DNA from: JAKZVK01 sp965248255
Lineage (GTDB): Bacteria; Acidobacteriota; Terriglobia; Bryobacterales; UBA6623
NCBI GenBank assembly: GCA_965248255.1
Contig: CBDFIW010000001.1
Coordinates: 620,001 to 684,000, forward strand
DNA length: 64,000 nucleotides
Direction of reading: 5' to 3'
Shown: in pieces, positions 8,099-17,066 of the stretch
Layout of the letters: each line of letters starts with the position of its first letter
Numbering within the stretch: the first letter of the stretch is position 1
The notes under the pieces: generated by a model
What the model was told of the DNA's origin: nothing
Seen by the model: only the letters and a program-made list of their open reading frames with translations
Database searches by the model: none
Translations under genes and position numbers: made by a program

Positions 8099-9130
8099 AT
8101 GCTTCAGCCACGTCGACCGCACCATGCTTTCCGCCGCGCAGTGAGCCTACTGTGCCCGATGGCCTGGCTGGTGTGCGCCGTCGCCAGCGCTCAGCAACCC
8201 AGACCGGTCAGCCGCGAGGGCTTGCTCGAAGCCATGAAGATCGGCGGCCTGACCCAGCAGGAACTCGCCGATATCCTGGTCGATCGAGGCGTACGCTTCC
8301 GGCTCACCCCCGAAATCGAGCAAGAATTGCGTGCCGCCGGCGCGTCCGACACGTTCATCGACGTAGTCCGGCAAGGCTACCGGAACGAGGACGGTTCGGC
8401 CCCTGCTCCCCCAGCGAATCCAACGCCGCCCCCGCCGGACCCTCAGGGAGGCGGCAAGATCCGCGGCCCGCCGCCTGCCACTCCGGGTGCCTCCCCAGCA
8501 CCCTGGGAACAGCCCGGACCGGCGATGTCGAAGGACCAGATAGTGATTCTGCTGCAGTCGGGCATGCCGTCACCTCATGTCGAACGGATGGTCCAGGTGC
8601 GCGGCCTGAGTTTTGCGTGGCAGCCCGAGATGGCAGCCGAGATTCAGACGGCGGGCGGAAGCCCTTCATTCATCGCGGCGATACGGAAGGCGGGCTCGCT
8701 AAGCGAGCCGGCGCCTGCCAGACCCGGATCAGTCCCGGGTGCCGGGCCGCTCACGACCGAGACTCTACTAGCACAGGGCTACCGTCCCCTGCCAATGCGG
8801 CAAGCGCTTGACTACGACCCCTATGCCAACCAGGGCCGCATCGACCTGCGCCTATGGGTGGACCACGTCCAGGAGGTGCTCATCCACGGAAAGACCATCG
8901 CTCACAAGCACCTCTCCAACGAACCCGGACGCAACGCCGGCACCGAATACACTCAGCCGATGCCGGAAAAGCCCCTGCGGTCGTTCGAAGTGCAGAAGAA
9001 GAAGGGGCGGGGCAAGTTCGTCGTCTTGTCGAAGCCCATCGAGAAAAACGGCTACCGTGCACGCATCCGCATCTATGACATGAAAGGCGGCGAAGGGCAG
9101 TATCATCTTCAGATCACGTGGAAGCACTAG
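8099..9130 (+). CDS. Secreted protein with duplicated ~55-residue domain
   Basis: I do not recognise a named family. ATG 8099 is preferred because a signal peptide follows at once (AVSLLCPMAWLVCAVASAQ). Two related helical modules follow: LLEAMKIGGLTQQELADILV to ASDTFIDVVRQ (about 43-93), and IVILLQSGMPSPHVERMVQV to GSPSFIAAIRK (about 147-197), joined by a Pro-rich linker. Shared features are a leading helix, a G-x-x motif, an aromatic R-F/F-A-W-x-P-E step and G(A/G)S-x-x-FI near the end. The C-terminal part (about 250-343) is rich in beta strand and Lys (MRQALDYDPYANQGRIDLRL). It follows the kinase gene and may belong to the same envelope-signalling cluster, which is inference. Confidence 0.75.
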   Translation: MLQPRRPHHAFRRAVSLLCPMAWLVCAVASAQQPRPVSREGLLEAMKIGGLTQQELADILVDRGVRFRLTPEIEQELRAAGASDTFIDVVRQGYRNEDGSAPAPPANPTPPPPDPQGGGKIRGPPPATPGASPAPWEQPGPAMSKDQIVILLQSGMPSPHVERMVQVRGLSFAWQPEMAAEIQTAGGSPSFIAAIRKAGSLSEPAPARPGSVPGAGPLTTETLLAQGYRPLPMRQALDYDPYANQGRIDLRLWVDHVQEVLIHGKTIAHKHLSNEPGRNAGTEYTQPMPEKPLRSFEVQKKKGRGKFVVLSKPIEKNGYRARIRIYDMKGGEGQYHLQITWKH

Positions 9131-9294
9131 TCGCCGACCTTTGATCTGAGCAAACGTGTCAAGGTTCAAAGCAGCCTGCGGGCGGGACGTGGTGCAAGAC
9201 TTTAGCTCGGCCGGGACTCGGCTGGCCGGAGGCTTGCGCCACAGGAGCCCCGACTTGTCGGGTTCAGCTGGACAGTCTACATGAGGAGAACAGC

Positions 9295-9771
9295 ATGAAC
9301 ACCAAGCAAACGACTCTAGCCATGTTGGCCGCGGTGGCCGCGGGGTTTTTCGGCGGCCTCGTCAGCACACGGCTCGCCGCTCCGGCCCCGGTCTCGGCCC
9401 AAGGTATGATGCCGCAGCGCATTGTTGCTGAAAGTGTGGTCGCGAAATCGTTCGTGCTGGTCGATAGCCGCAATCGCACTCGAGGCGGGCTCCAGATCCA
9501 CCAAGGCGGCGCACGTCTCAGCCTCACCGACAGGCAAGGCAAGGTACGCTCAGCTGTCGTCGTCGGCTCGGACGGCAGTGGCAGTGTCGTTCTCTTTGAT
9601 AAGAACGGGGCCGCCGGCGCGGACCTCCACCTCTCCAGTGATGGGAACCCGCGCTTGTCGATGTACACGACCGGCAAGAAATCGGGCGCCCTGATCTACG
9701 CCTCACCGAACGGCACGGCCCGAGCGTCGCTCACCGGCGAGGACGAACGTGTCCTCTGGGAAGCTCCCTAG
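9295..9771 (+). CDS. Exported hypothetical protein
   Basis: Predicted exported protein of 158 residues with a good ribosome binding site (GAGGAG, 9 bases before ATG). The N-terminus is a signal sequence or anchor (LAMLAAVAAGFFGGLVSTRL), then AAPAPVSAQ, a plausible cleavage site. The mature part consists of short repeating beta-type phrases (FVLVDSRNRTRGGLQI, ARLSLTDRQGKVRSAVVV, GSVVLFDKNGAAGADLHL, PRLSMYTTGKKSGALIYA), each ending in a Gly turn. That looks like a small repeat-built beta structure. No function can be assigned. Confidence 0.75.
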   Translation: MNTKQTTLAMLAAVAAGFFGGLVSTRLAAPAPVSAQGMMPQRIVAESVVAKSFVLVDSRNRTRGGLQIHQGGARLSLTDRQGKVRSAVVVGSDGSGSVVLFDKNGAAGADLHLSSDGNPRLSMYTTGKKSGALIYASPNGTARASLTGEDERVLWEAP

Positions 9772-9876
9772 TCTCGACCTCAGCATCCAGCCGACCGCGC
9801 CCCTCTACTTCGTTAGGATGGGGTTATCTCTCTGACGCTCAAAAGAAACCGATCGGCGATCCTCGTCTTACTGACT

Positions 9877-12800
9877 GTGCTGGCAGCTTGCAGTTCGCCC
9901 GCCCCGCGCGAGGAAGACCCGGCGCGCGCCCTCCTGCAGCAGCATCGCAATCTCGGCAAGGCCTTCTATGAGAACCCCGGTGCGCAGAACCTGGCGCCGG
10001 ATGAGCTTCGAAAGGCGCTCGCTCTCAACCCCGATTCCGCCCGAGAGCACCTGAACCTGGGTCTCGCGCTTCTGCGCGTCGGCGAGCCCGACGAAGGGAT
10101 CGCCGAGATCGAGAAGGCGCGCGAAATCGATCCGACGCTTCCCCACACCTACTTCAACCTCGGTATCGAGTACAAGAAGCGCGGCGAGAGCGAGCGGGCG
10201 ATCAAAGAGTTCGAGCAGATGATCAGGCTCGTGCCCACCGAAGCCAAGAGCCACTATCAACTCGGTGTCCTCTACCGCCAGCGGGACGATCTCGAAGCGG
10301 CGGTCGCGATACTCGAAAAGGCTTCCGATCTCGACCCTAGCCTCGCCGCTCCACACTTCCAGCTCTTTAACATCTATCGCCGCGGCGACCGTGAGCGTGC
10401 GATGAGGGAGCTCGCAAGGTTCAAAGAGTTGAAGGCCGGCCAGCAAGGGGCGGCGGTTGGCGAAGACGTCAACTGGAGTTTCTATTCCGAGCTTTACGAT
10501 GCAGTGGAACCCGGTGCGGCGGTACCGGAGGCCGTCGCGACACGGCTTGAGCCGATGCCCCTCGACACCTCGTTGAAAGGTGACCGGGGGCGCGTCGCGG
10601 TGCTCGACGCGAACGCCGACCGGCGGCCGGACGCTCTCGCATGGTCGGCCACGGACATTCTCTTGTTGCGGAACGTCGAAGGCCGGCTGGAAGCGGAAAC
10701 TCTATCGATGCCCAGCGGCGGCACATTGAGACATCTGTCCCCAGGGGACTACAACAATGACGGCTTCCCGGACGTCGCGGTGGCGGCTTCGGACGGCGCC
10801 TACCTGATCGAGAACCGCCAGGGCCGGCTCTCTACAGATCCCTCTACAGATCCAAGAAAGATGGCCGACGGAGATTTCGAGGCCGCTCTGTGGGTGGACT
10901 ACGATCACGACTACGACCTCGACCTCCTACTTGCCGGCGCGGTCCACCGGCTTCTCCGCAACAACGGCGACGGCACGTTCGACGATGTCAGCGCCGACTT
11001 CCCGTTCGACACAAAACGGCGCGGGCTTGCCGCCGCCACGCTGGAGCTTTTCGAAGACAACGGCAACGATATCGTAATCGCGTACGCTGACGGCGTGACG
11101 GTCTACGACGATCGCCTTCTGGGCAGCTTCGAACCCAGCCCTGTCGAGGGCGTCGGCCCGAAGGGCGAGTCAGCGACCCTTGAGGTCATCGACGTCGACA
11201 ACGACGGCTTCCTCGATCTCGCCCTGACTTGGACCAACAAGGCCGGCGCGACCACACAGATCCTCGAGAATCACGAAGGCACTCTCACGGCTGGACCTCA
11301 ACAGGGCGGCGCGCTCGCCTGGGCCGACTTGCAGAACCGCGGCTGGACCGATGCTGTCTCGGCCGGCGAGGTGTTCATCAACGAAAGCGCGGGACGCTTT
11401 GAGCGGCAGCCGGTCGACGGTCTCGGCAACGCACACGCGGTGGCAGCCGCTGACTTCAGCGGCGATGGGCTCGAGGACCTGCTGGTCGTCGACCTAGACG
11501 GCGCCCTGCGGACCCTTGAGAACACAACGAAGACGGACCACGTTTACGTGACCATCTCGCTCGAAGGCGTTAAGAGCGCCAAGTTGGCCGAGGGCTCGCG
11601 CGTCGAAGTGCGAGCCGGCCGGGTTTACCGTAAGAGCATCTATCGGGGAGTGCCGCTCGTGTTCGGTCTCGCGAAAGCCGAGAGCATCGACACGGTCCGT
11701 ATCACATGGACGAACGGGTTGATCCAGAACGAGTCCGAGCAGTTGGTCGGCATGGACCATCGCTATATCGAGAAGCCGCGCTTGTCGGGCTCGTGTCCGA
11801 TGATTTTCACGTGGAACGGCGAAGAGTTCGAATACATCAGCGAAGTGCTCGGAGTGGCACCGCTCGGCGCAAGCCTCGGCGACGGCAAGTTCTTCCCGGT
11901 TGACCATGACGAGTACGTTTGGATTCGCGGCGAGCAGCTTCGCGAGCAAGACGGCTTCTACCAAGTGCGCATCACCGAAGAACTGCGAGAGGTGGCCTAC
12001 CTCGACCAGGTGAAGCTCATCGCCGTGGACCATCCATCCGACGTGGACGTTTACACGAACGAACAGTTCAAGGCGCCGCCGTTCCCGGAGTTCCGTTTGT
12101 TTGGCGTCACCGGGGCGCAGAAAATCGCCCCGTCGTCAGCGACGGACCACCGCGGCGGTGATGTACTCGCGCAGGTTGCCAAGCAAGACGGCCGCTACGT
12201 TGACACCTTCGAGCGCACGTTCCGGAACCGGGCGGAACTGCATTCACTCACGCTCGACTTCCCTGCCCTTCGAAACCGCAACGACGCCATGCTGTTCCTG
12301 ACCGGCTGGGTTGATTGGGCCGACGCGAGCACCATCGTCGCCGCCTCGCAGAACCGGGCGATCCAGCCGCCCTACTTGCAGGTGAAAGACGCCCGTGGCG
12401 AATGGCGGACGGTCATCGCCGACCTCGGTCTGCCGGGCGGCCGGCCCCGCACGATGGCGGTCGATCTGAGCGGGAAGTTCCTCTCCGAATCGCGCGAGGT
12501 TCGTATCGTCACGAACATGTGCCTTTACTGGGACGAGGTCTTCGCCGCGACGGACGTCAGTGCACCGGAAACCGTGCTCGGGGAGATGCCACTCGCCACC
12601 TCGGAGTTGCGCTTCCGCGGGTTCTCGAAGAACCACACGCACCCGGAACGAACCGAGCCCGAGAGCTTCGAATACGCCCGCGTCCGTCCGACGTCGATGT
12701 GGGACCCGACCCCCGGCGACTACACCGCCTACGGCTCCGTTGACGAGTGGATCGAGTGGATCGACGATCGCTATGTCATCCTCGGCGCCGGTGACGAGCT

Positions 12801-13065
12801 GACGTTGCGCTTCTCCGCGGCCGACGAGCCCCTGCCGCCCGGCTGGCGGCGTGACTTCCTGCTGTTCGTCGACGGCTGGGCTAAAGAGCACGAGGCGAAC
12901 ACGGCTTTTGGCGACAGCGTCAAGCCGCTGCCCTTCCACAAAATGACGAGCTACCCGTACGGACCGGACGAGCATTACCCCGACGGGCCGCTGCATCGCG
13001 AGTATCTCGAGAACTACGTCAACCGGCCTGCCTTACGACTGATTCGTCCCCTACGCGAGCAATGA
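9877..13065 (+). CDS. TPR - VCBS/FG-GAP - ASPIC/UnbV lipoprotein
   Basis: Large exported protein (at least 1062 residues). TPRs occupy about residues 15-190 (HLNLGLALLRVGEPDEGIAE, YFNLGIEYKKRGESERAIKE). Calcium-binding-like VCBS repeats follow (GDYNNDGFPDVAV, DVDNDGFLDLAL, DFSGDGLEDLLVV), then an ASPIC/UnbV domain (about 545-625, ending DTVRITWTNGLIQ). The last 430 residues are a conserved-looking but unnamed region starting CPMIFTWNGEEFEY. GTG 9877 is the first canonical start but would remove the lipobox signal: upstream codons read KRNRSAILVLLTVLAAC. A CTG at 9832 could serve, or ATG 9818 if one base is missing nearby. It overlaps the cytochrome gene by 4 bp (ATGA), implying joint translation. 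Confidence 0.9.
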   Translation: MLAACSSPAPREEDPARALLQQHRNLGKAFYENPGAQNLAPDELRKALALNPDSAREHLNLGLALLRVGEPDEGIAEIEKAREIDPTLPHTYFNLGIEYKKRGESERAIKEFEQMIRLVPTEAKSHYQLGVLYRQRDDLEAAVAILEKASDLDPSLAAPHFQLFNIYRRGDRERAMRELARFKELKAGQQGAAVGEDVNWSFYSELYDAVEPGAAVPEAVATRLEPMPLDTSLKGDRGRVAVLDANADRRPDALAWSATDILLLRNVEGRLEAETLSMPSGGTLRHLSPGDYNNDGFPDVAVAASDGAYLIENRQGRLSTDPSTDPRKMADGDFEAALWVDYDHDYDLDLLLAGAVHRLLRNNGDGTFDDVSADFPFDTKRRGLAAATLELFEDNGNDIVIAYADGVTVYDDRLLGSFEPSPVEGVGPKGESATLEVIDVDNDGFLDLALTWTNKAGATTQILENHEGTLTAGPQQGGALAWADLQNRGWTDAVSAGEVFINESAGRFERQPVDGLGNAHAVAAADFSGDGLEDLLVVDLDGALRTLENTTKTDHVYVTISLEGVKSAKLAEGSRVEVRAGRVYRKSIYRGVPLVFGLAKAESIDTVRITWTNGLIQNESEQLVGMDHRYIEKPRLSGSCPMIFTWNGEEFEYISEVLGVAPLGASLGDGKFFPVDHDEYVWIRGEQLREQDGFYQVRITEELREVAYLDQVKLIAVDHPSDVDVYTNEQFKAPPFPEFRLFGVTGAQKIAPSSATDHRGGDVLAQVAKQDGRYVDTFERTFRNRAELHSLTLDFPALRNRNDAMLFLTGWVDWADASTIVAASQNRAIQPPYLQVKDARGEWRTVIADLGLPGGRPRTMAVDLSGKFLSESREVRIVTNMCLYWDEVFAATDVSAPETVLGEMPLATSELRFRGFSKNHTHPERTEPESFEYARVRPTSMWDPTPGDYTAYGSVDEWIEWIDDRYVILGAGDELTLRFSAADEPLPPGWRRDFLLFVDGWAKEHEANTAFGDSVKPLPFHKMTSYPYGPDEHYPDGPLHREYLENYVNRPALRLIRPLREQ

Positions 13066-15854
13066 ATCGAACGAGAGCCGTCGCCGCCGGGTTTCTGCTG
13101 TTGCTTGTCAACGCCGGCTGGATCTGGGCCTACCCCACCGCCAGCATCCTCTACGTCGCGAACGTCCTGCTGCACGTCGGCCTCGGCATTCTCTTGCTGG
13201 CCGCGCTGTGGTTCGGCTCCAACGAGGGTGTGCACCTGTTGCGTCGGGATTCGCGGTTGGCCTTTGCGGTGCTCTCATCCTGCGGCGCCCTCGGGCTGGT
13301 GCTGTGCGTCGTGGGGGCGACGTTTCCCAACCTGGGCATGGTCATTGCTCACGGCGCTTTGGGGCTCATAGGCGCGCTACTGCTGTTGCCCCGTGCCTTC
13401 CAAACCCGGCGGCGCTGGGCCTGGTCCCTCTGCGCGGCTCTCGCCGTCGGGCTGTTGCTGCCAGCGAGCAGTTGGCTGCGCCTGCACTGGTTCCCGATCG
13501 AAGGGGATCGCATCGTAAACCCGCCGCTCGCTCCCGCCTCGATGGAGTACGAGGGCGGCGGCGCCGACAGTCCTTTCTTCCCTTCCAGCGCCAACAGCAA
13601 CACCGGCGGCTTGATCCCCTCGGGTTTCTTCCTCGATTCGGAGGTTTGCGGCGAGTGCCACAAAGACATCTACGCGCAGTGGGACAGCTCGATGCACCAC
13701 TTCTCGTCGTTCAACAACCAGTTCTACCGCAAAGCCATCGAGTACATGCAGGAGACGGCCGGCGTCGAGTCGTCGAAGTGGTGCGCCGGCTGCCACGACC
13801 ACGCCATGTTTTTCAACGGCCGGTTCGAGCAACCGGCGAAAGAGCAAATCGATACACCTGAGGCGCAAGCCGGACTCGGCTGCGTCTCGTGTCATTCGAT
13901 CGTCAATGTCGGCGACACGATGGGCAACGGCGGTTTCACGATCGAGTATCCGCCGCTGCATGACATGATGGCGAGCGACAACCCCGTCATCCGCGCAGTG
14001 CACGATTACGTTGTGAACACGGCTCCGGCGGCACACCGGCGCGCGTTTTTGAAGCCCTTCATGCGGCTCGATAGCGCGGAGTTCTGCTCGACTTGCCACA
14101 AGGTTCATCTCGATGTGCCGGTCAACAACTACCGCTGGTTCCGCGGCTTCAACGAGTACGATGCCTGGCAGGCGAGCGGCGTCTCGGGCCAGGGTGCGCG
14201 GTCGTTCTACTATCCCAAGCAGCCGATGAGTTGCGCCGATTGCCACATGCCGCTGGTGCGCTCTGACGACCCGGGTAACCGCAACGGCTTTGTCCATTCG
14301 CACCGATTCCCGGCGGCGAACACGGCGGTTCCGTACGTAAACCAGGACGAGGAGCAACTTCGGGTCACGACGGAATTCCTGCAGGACGATATCGTCTCGG
14401 TGGACATCTTTGCCGTCTCGCCGGTGATCGCGGATGCCGCCGCGCCGGCCATGCGCAGACGGGCGTCGGATGCGCCGCGGCTCGCCACCGGCTTTGCGGT
14501 CGGCGAGGAGAGTGCGTCCTTCGGTGCGCCTGCGGTGCTGCGCGAAGTCGGGGACATCGCTGCGCCGATCGACCGCTCCAAGGCCTTCTTCTCGCCGGGC
14601 GATACGGTCAAGGTCGACGTCGTTGTGCGCACGCGCGGCGTCGGACACTTCTTCCCCGGCGGTACCGTCGATTCCTTTGACGTCTGGCTCGAACTGAGGG
14701 CCATTGACGCCAACGGCCGTACGGTTTTCTGGAGCGGCATGATCGAGGACGAAGGCCGGGGGCCGGTCGAGAAGGGCGCGCACTTCTATCGCGCGTTCCT
14801 GCTTGACGCCCACGGTCATCCGATCAACAAGCGAAACGCCTTTCAAGCGCGCAGCGCGCTTTACGTCCGGCAGATCCCGCCCGGTGCGGCGGATGTTGGC
14901 CATTTCCGGCTGCGCATCCCCGATGCCGTGCGCGGGCCGATCCGGCTGCACGCCAGGCTCAATTACCGCAAGTTCTCTCACTACTACACGCAGTTTTCGT
15001 ACGCAGGCCAACCCGTCGTCGGCGACCACGCCCCGTTCGGGAAGGATTATGACGATCGCCGATTCACCTTCTCGTCCGCCAACATCCCGAAAAACGTTTC
15101 AGGCAAGATTCGCGACCGCATTCCGTCGCTGCCCGTTGTGATGCTTGCCGAAGACACGGTCGAGTTGCGACTCGACGAGGCGCCGACGAAGTGGGGCTCG
15201 ACAGTCGTTGGCGACGACTACGAGCGCTGGAACGACTACGGGATCGGCCTGCTGCTTCAAGGCGACCTAAAAGGGGCGCAGTACGCCTTCCTACGGGTGA
15301 CCGAGGCACGTCCTGATTTCGCGGACGGTTGGTTGAACGTTGCTCGCGCCCTGATCCAAGAAGGACAAACCGATACAGCGAAGCCCTACCTTCAGCGGGC
15401 GCTCGGCATTGATGACTCGCTGGGGCGCATCCACTTCTTCCGCTCTCTAGCGCAGAAGGCTGACGGGGACTACGACGCCGCGCTGGCGTCGCTGGAGACG
15501 GTGGCGGCGCAATACCCGCGCGACCGCGTCGTGCTGAACCAGATGGCGCTGATCTACCGCCTACAACGCCGCTATGAGGAGGCGCTTGCCGTCCTCGACC
15601 GGGTAGCGCAAATCGACCCCGAAGACTTGCAGATGTATTACACGCGCATTCTTTGCTACCGCGGCCTGGGCGATGAAGAAAGCGCGGCGACCGCCGAGCG
15701 GCGCTTCCTGCGCTTTAAGGCCGACGAGTCGGCACAGACCATCACCGCTTCGGCCCGCCGTCAGAGCCCCGAAGACAACAACGCCCGCCAAGCGATCCAC
15801 GAGCACGCATCAGTACCACTTTCAAGCCGAGCCGCGACCGTCAGGGAGCGTTGA
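13062..15854 (+). CDS. Membrane-anchored five-haem cytochrome c with C-terminal TPRs
   Basis: 930-residue protein. Residues 1-140 hold about five hydrophobic helices (AAGFLLLLVNAGWIWAY, ILYVANVLLHVGLGILLLAA, AHGALGLIGALLLL and others). Five CxxCH haem-binding motifs follow: CGECH (about 196), CAGCH (241), CVSCH (274), CSTCH (342) and CADCH (391). Residues about 420-690 look like beta domains (FFSPGDTVKVDVVVRTRGVG). TPRs lie at about 720-880 (YGIGLLLQGDLKGAQYAFLR, INFFRSL-like repeats). The architecture resembles multihaem cytochrome c554-like proteins fused to TPRs. It starts inside the stop of the TPR/ASPIC lipoprotein gene, so the two likely act together in periplasmic electron transfer; the substrate is unknown. 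Confidence 0.9.
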   Translation: MNRTRAVAAGFLLLLVNAGWIWAYPTASILYVANVLLHVGLGILLLAALWFGSNEGVHLLRRDSRLAFAVLSSCGALGLVLCVVGATFPNLGMVIAHGALGLIGALLLLPRAFQTRRRWAWSLCAALAVGLLLPASSWLRLHWFPIEGDRIVNPPLAPASMEYEGGGADSPFFPSSANSNTGGLIPSGFFLDSEVCGECHKDIYAQWDSSMHHFSSFNNQFYRKAIEYMQETAGVESSKWCAGCHDHAMFFNGRFEQPAKEQIDTPEAQAGLGCVSCHSIVNVGDTMGNGGFTIEYPPLHDMMASDNPVIRAVHDYVVNTAPAAHRRAFLKPFMRLDSAEFCSTCHKVHLDVPVNNYRWFRGFNEYDAWQASGVSGQGARSFYYPKQPMSCADCHMPLVRSDDPGNRNGFVHSHRFPAANTAVPYVNQDEEQLRVTTEFLQDDIVSVDIFAVSPVIADAAAPAMRRRASDAPRLATGFAVGEESASFGAPAVLREVGDIAAPIDRSKAFFSPGDTVKVDVVVRTRGVGHFFPGGTVDSFDVWLELRAIDANGRTVFWSGMIEDEGRGPVEKGAHFYRAFLLDAHGHPINKRNAFQARSALYVRQIPPGAADVGHFRLRIPDAVRGPIRLHARLNYRKFSHYYTQFSYAGQPVVGDHAPFGKDYDDRRFTFSSANIPKNVSGKIRDRIPSLPVVMLAEDTVELRLDEAPTKWGSTVVGDDYERWNDYGIGLLLQGDLKGAQYAFLRVTEARPDFADGWLNVARALIQEGQTDTAKPYLQRALGIDDSLGRIHFFRSLAQKADGDYDAALASLETVAAQYPRDRVVLNQMALIYRLQRRYEEALAVLDRVAQIDPEDLQMYYTRILCYRGLGDEESAATAERRFLRFKADESAQTITASARRQSPEDNNARQAIHEHASVPLSSRAATVRER

Positions 15855-15930
15855 GGACAATCGTTTTGGCGGATCGGCCGCTTGTCCATGTCCGCGGCAG
15901 CTCCACGCTCCCTCACGGTCGCGGCTCGGC
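15830..15930. repeat. Long inverted repeat between convergent genes
   Basis: The left arm GAGCCGCGACCGT-C-AGGGAGCG (15830-15851) is inverted on the right as CGCTCCCT-C-ACGGTCGCGGCTC (about 15907-15930), with an inner GGACAA/TTGTCC pair. The stop codons of the cytochrome gene and of the amidohydrolase gene both fall at or in the arms. It could act as a bidirectional terminator; it also looks like a REP-type mobile palindrome. Confidence 0.75.
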
Positions 15931-16884
15931 CAGGGATAGCCGACTCGCATCCAGCGCCGCACCAAACACTCGCCGCGCGTTCTCCCCGAGGATCTTCTTC
16001 TTATCTTCCTCCCCGATATCGGCGAGCCCCACCTTCGCCAACTGCGCCCCGGGACTGAGGTAGGTCGAATCGGTTCCAAACAGAATGGTGTCCGGCCCGG
16101 CGGCAGCAACTGTGCGCTCCAGGACGCGATACGGAACACCGGAAGCGGCCGTTTCCATGAAGGCGTTCGAGTGCTTGGCGCTGAAGCCCGCCCAGTCCAC
16201 CACGCCCCGGCCGTAGTGAGCAATGATCAGCTTCATGCCGGTGAACTCATCGAGCACTCTCGACAGCACGGCCGGCAGAGCTTCGTTGTTGAGCGTCGGA
16301 GCTTCGGCGCCGTGGCTGCTCTTGACATGGAACAGGACGGGGAGCTTGTGGCGGTGGGCGAAGTCGTACGCTCGGCGGTAGCTCGGCCCGTCCACGGGAT
16401 AGTTGTGCCCGACCCCGTGAAGCTTGAATCCCACGAAGGGCGAGCCTGCTTCGACGATGCGCTCGGATTCCTTGAGCGAGGCGTCAAGCAGGTTGGGGTG
16501 GAACACGACATAGGCTCGCAGCCTGCCGGCGTGTGCTCGGACGGCCGCGGCGGCGGCTTCATGCGAAGCATGGTAGACCTCCGCGTTCGCCGCACTGATC
16601 CCGGTGGCGTTACTGAACAAGGAAAGGTTGATGCCACACCGATCCATGGCCTCGATAAGTCCCTGTACGCCTGACGGCAATCTTCCGCCTTCGATCACGC
16701 CATTGAAGTGCGCGTGAGCATCGATCACTTCCACGTTCGTGAGTGGCCGGCCGTCACGGACCTGTTCCAAGATCGATCGCCCGTTCGGAGGACGCGGCCC
16801 GGCGCTTGCACCCACGAAGGTGCCGGTCGCACCGAAAGCAACACAGCCGTTGATGAACTGCCGTCGATGAAGCAGCATGATCAC
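15913..16884 (-). CDS. Exported amidohydrolase-family TIM-barrel protein
   Basis: Amidohydrolase-2-type metal-dependent hydrolase or decarboxylase of 323 residues. A twin-arginine-like or Sec signal (LLHRRQFINGCVAFGATGTF) opens the protein. Barrel motifs include EVIDAHAHFNG (strand-1 HxH metal ligands), FVGFKLHGVGHNYP, LPVLFHVKSS (His), MKLIIAHYGRG (His), and TILFGTDSTYLSP (catalytic Asp). Start alternatives are ATG 16884 and ATG 16878, which differ by two residues. It stands alone, convergent with the cytochrome gene. A second member of the superfamily lies at 53879. The substrate cannot be read from sequence. Confidence 0.85.
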   Translation of the reverse strand: MIMLLHRRQFINGCVAFGATGTFVGASAGPRPPNGRSILEQVRDGRPLTNVEVIDAHAHFNGVIEGGRLPSGVQGLIEAMDRCGINLSLFSNATGISAANAEVYHASHEAAAAAVRAHAGRLRAYVVFHPNLLDASLKESERIVEAGSPFVGFKLHGVGHNYPVDGPSYRRAYDFAHRHKLPVLFHVKSSHGAEAPTLNNEALPAVLSRVLDEFTGMKLIIAHYGRGVVDWAGFSAKHSNAFMETAASGVPYRVLERTVAAAGPDTILFGTDSTYLSPGAQLAKVGLADIGEEDKKKILGENARRVFGAALDASRLSLAEPRP

Positions 16885-17066
16885 CCCTACTGTAGTGTTC
16901 CCGCGGTTGAATTGCCAAGGTAGTCCCCGAGGGCGTAGGGGCGTAAGACCGTTCGTAACGTCAAACGGCCCACAACCGTCTATCGGTAAACCCGCGCCCG
17001 TTTTGAGATCGTTTTGAGATACTGCAAGAAACTCACCGCGTGTCTAAACGAAGGAGAATACAACAG

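Noticed and set aside
13377..15029. 550-codon open frame on the minus strand
   Set aside because: It lies fully antisense to the multihaem cytochrome gene, whose motifs are unmistakable. The translation is rich in Arg/Asp/Val without any domain, a usual GC-rich shadow.
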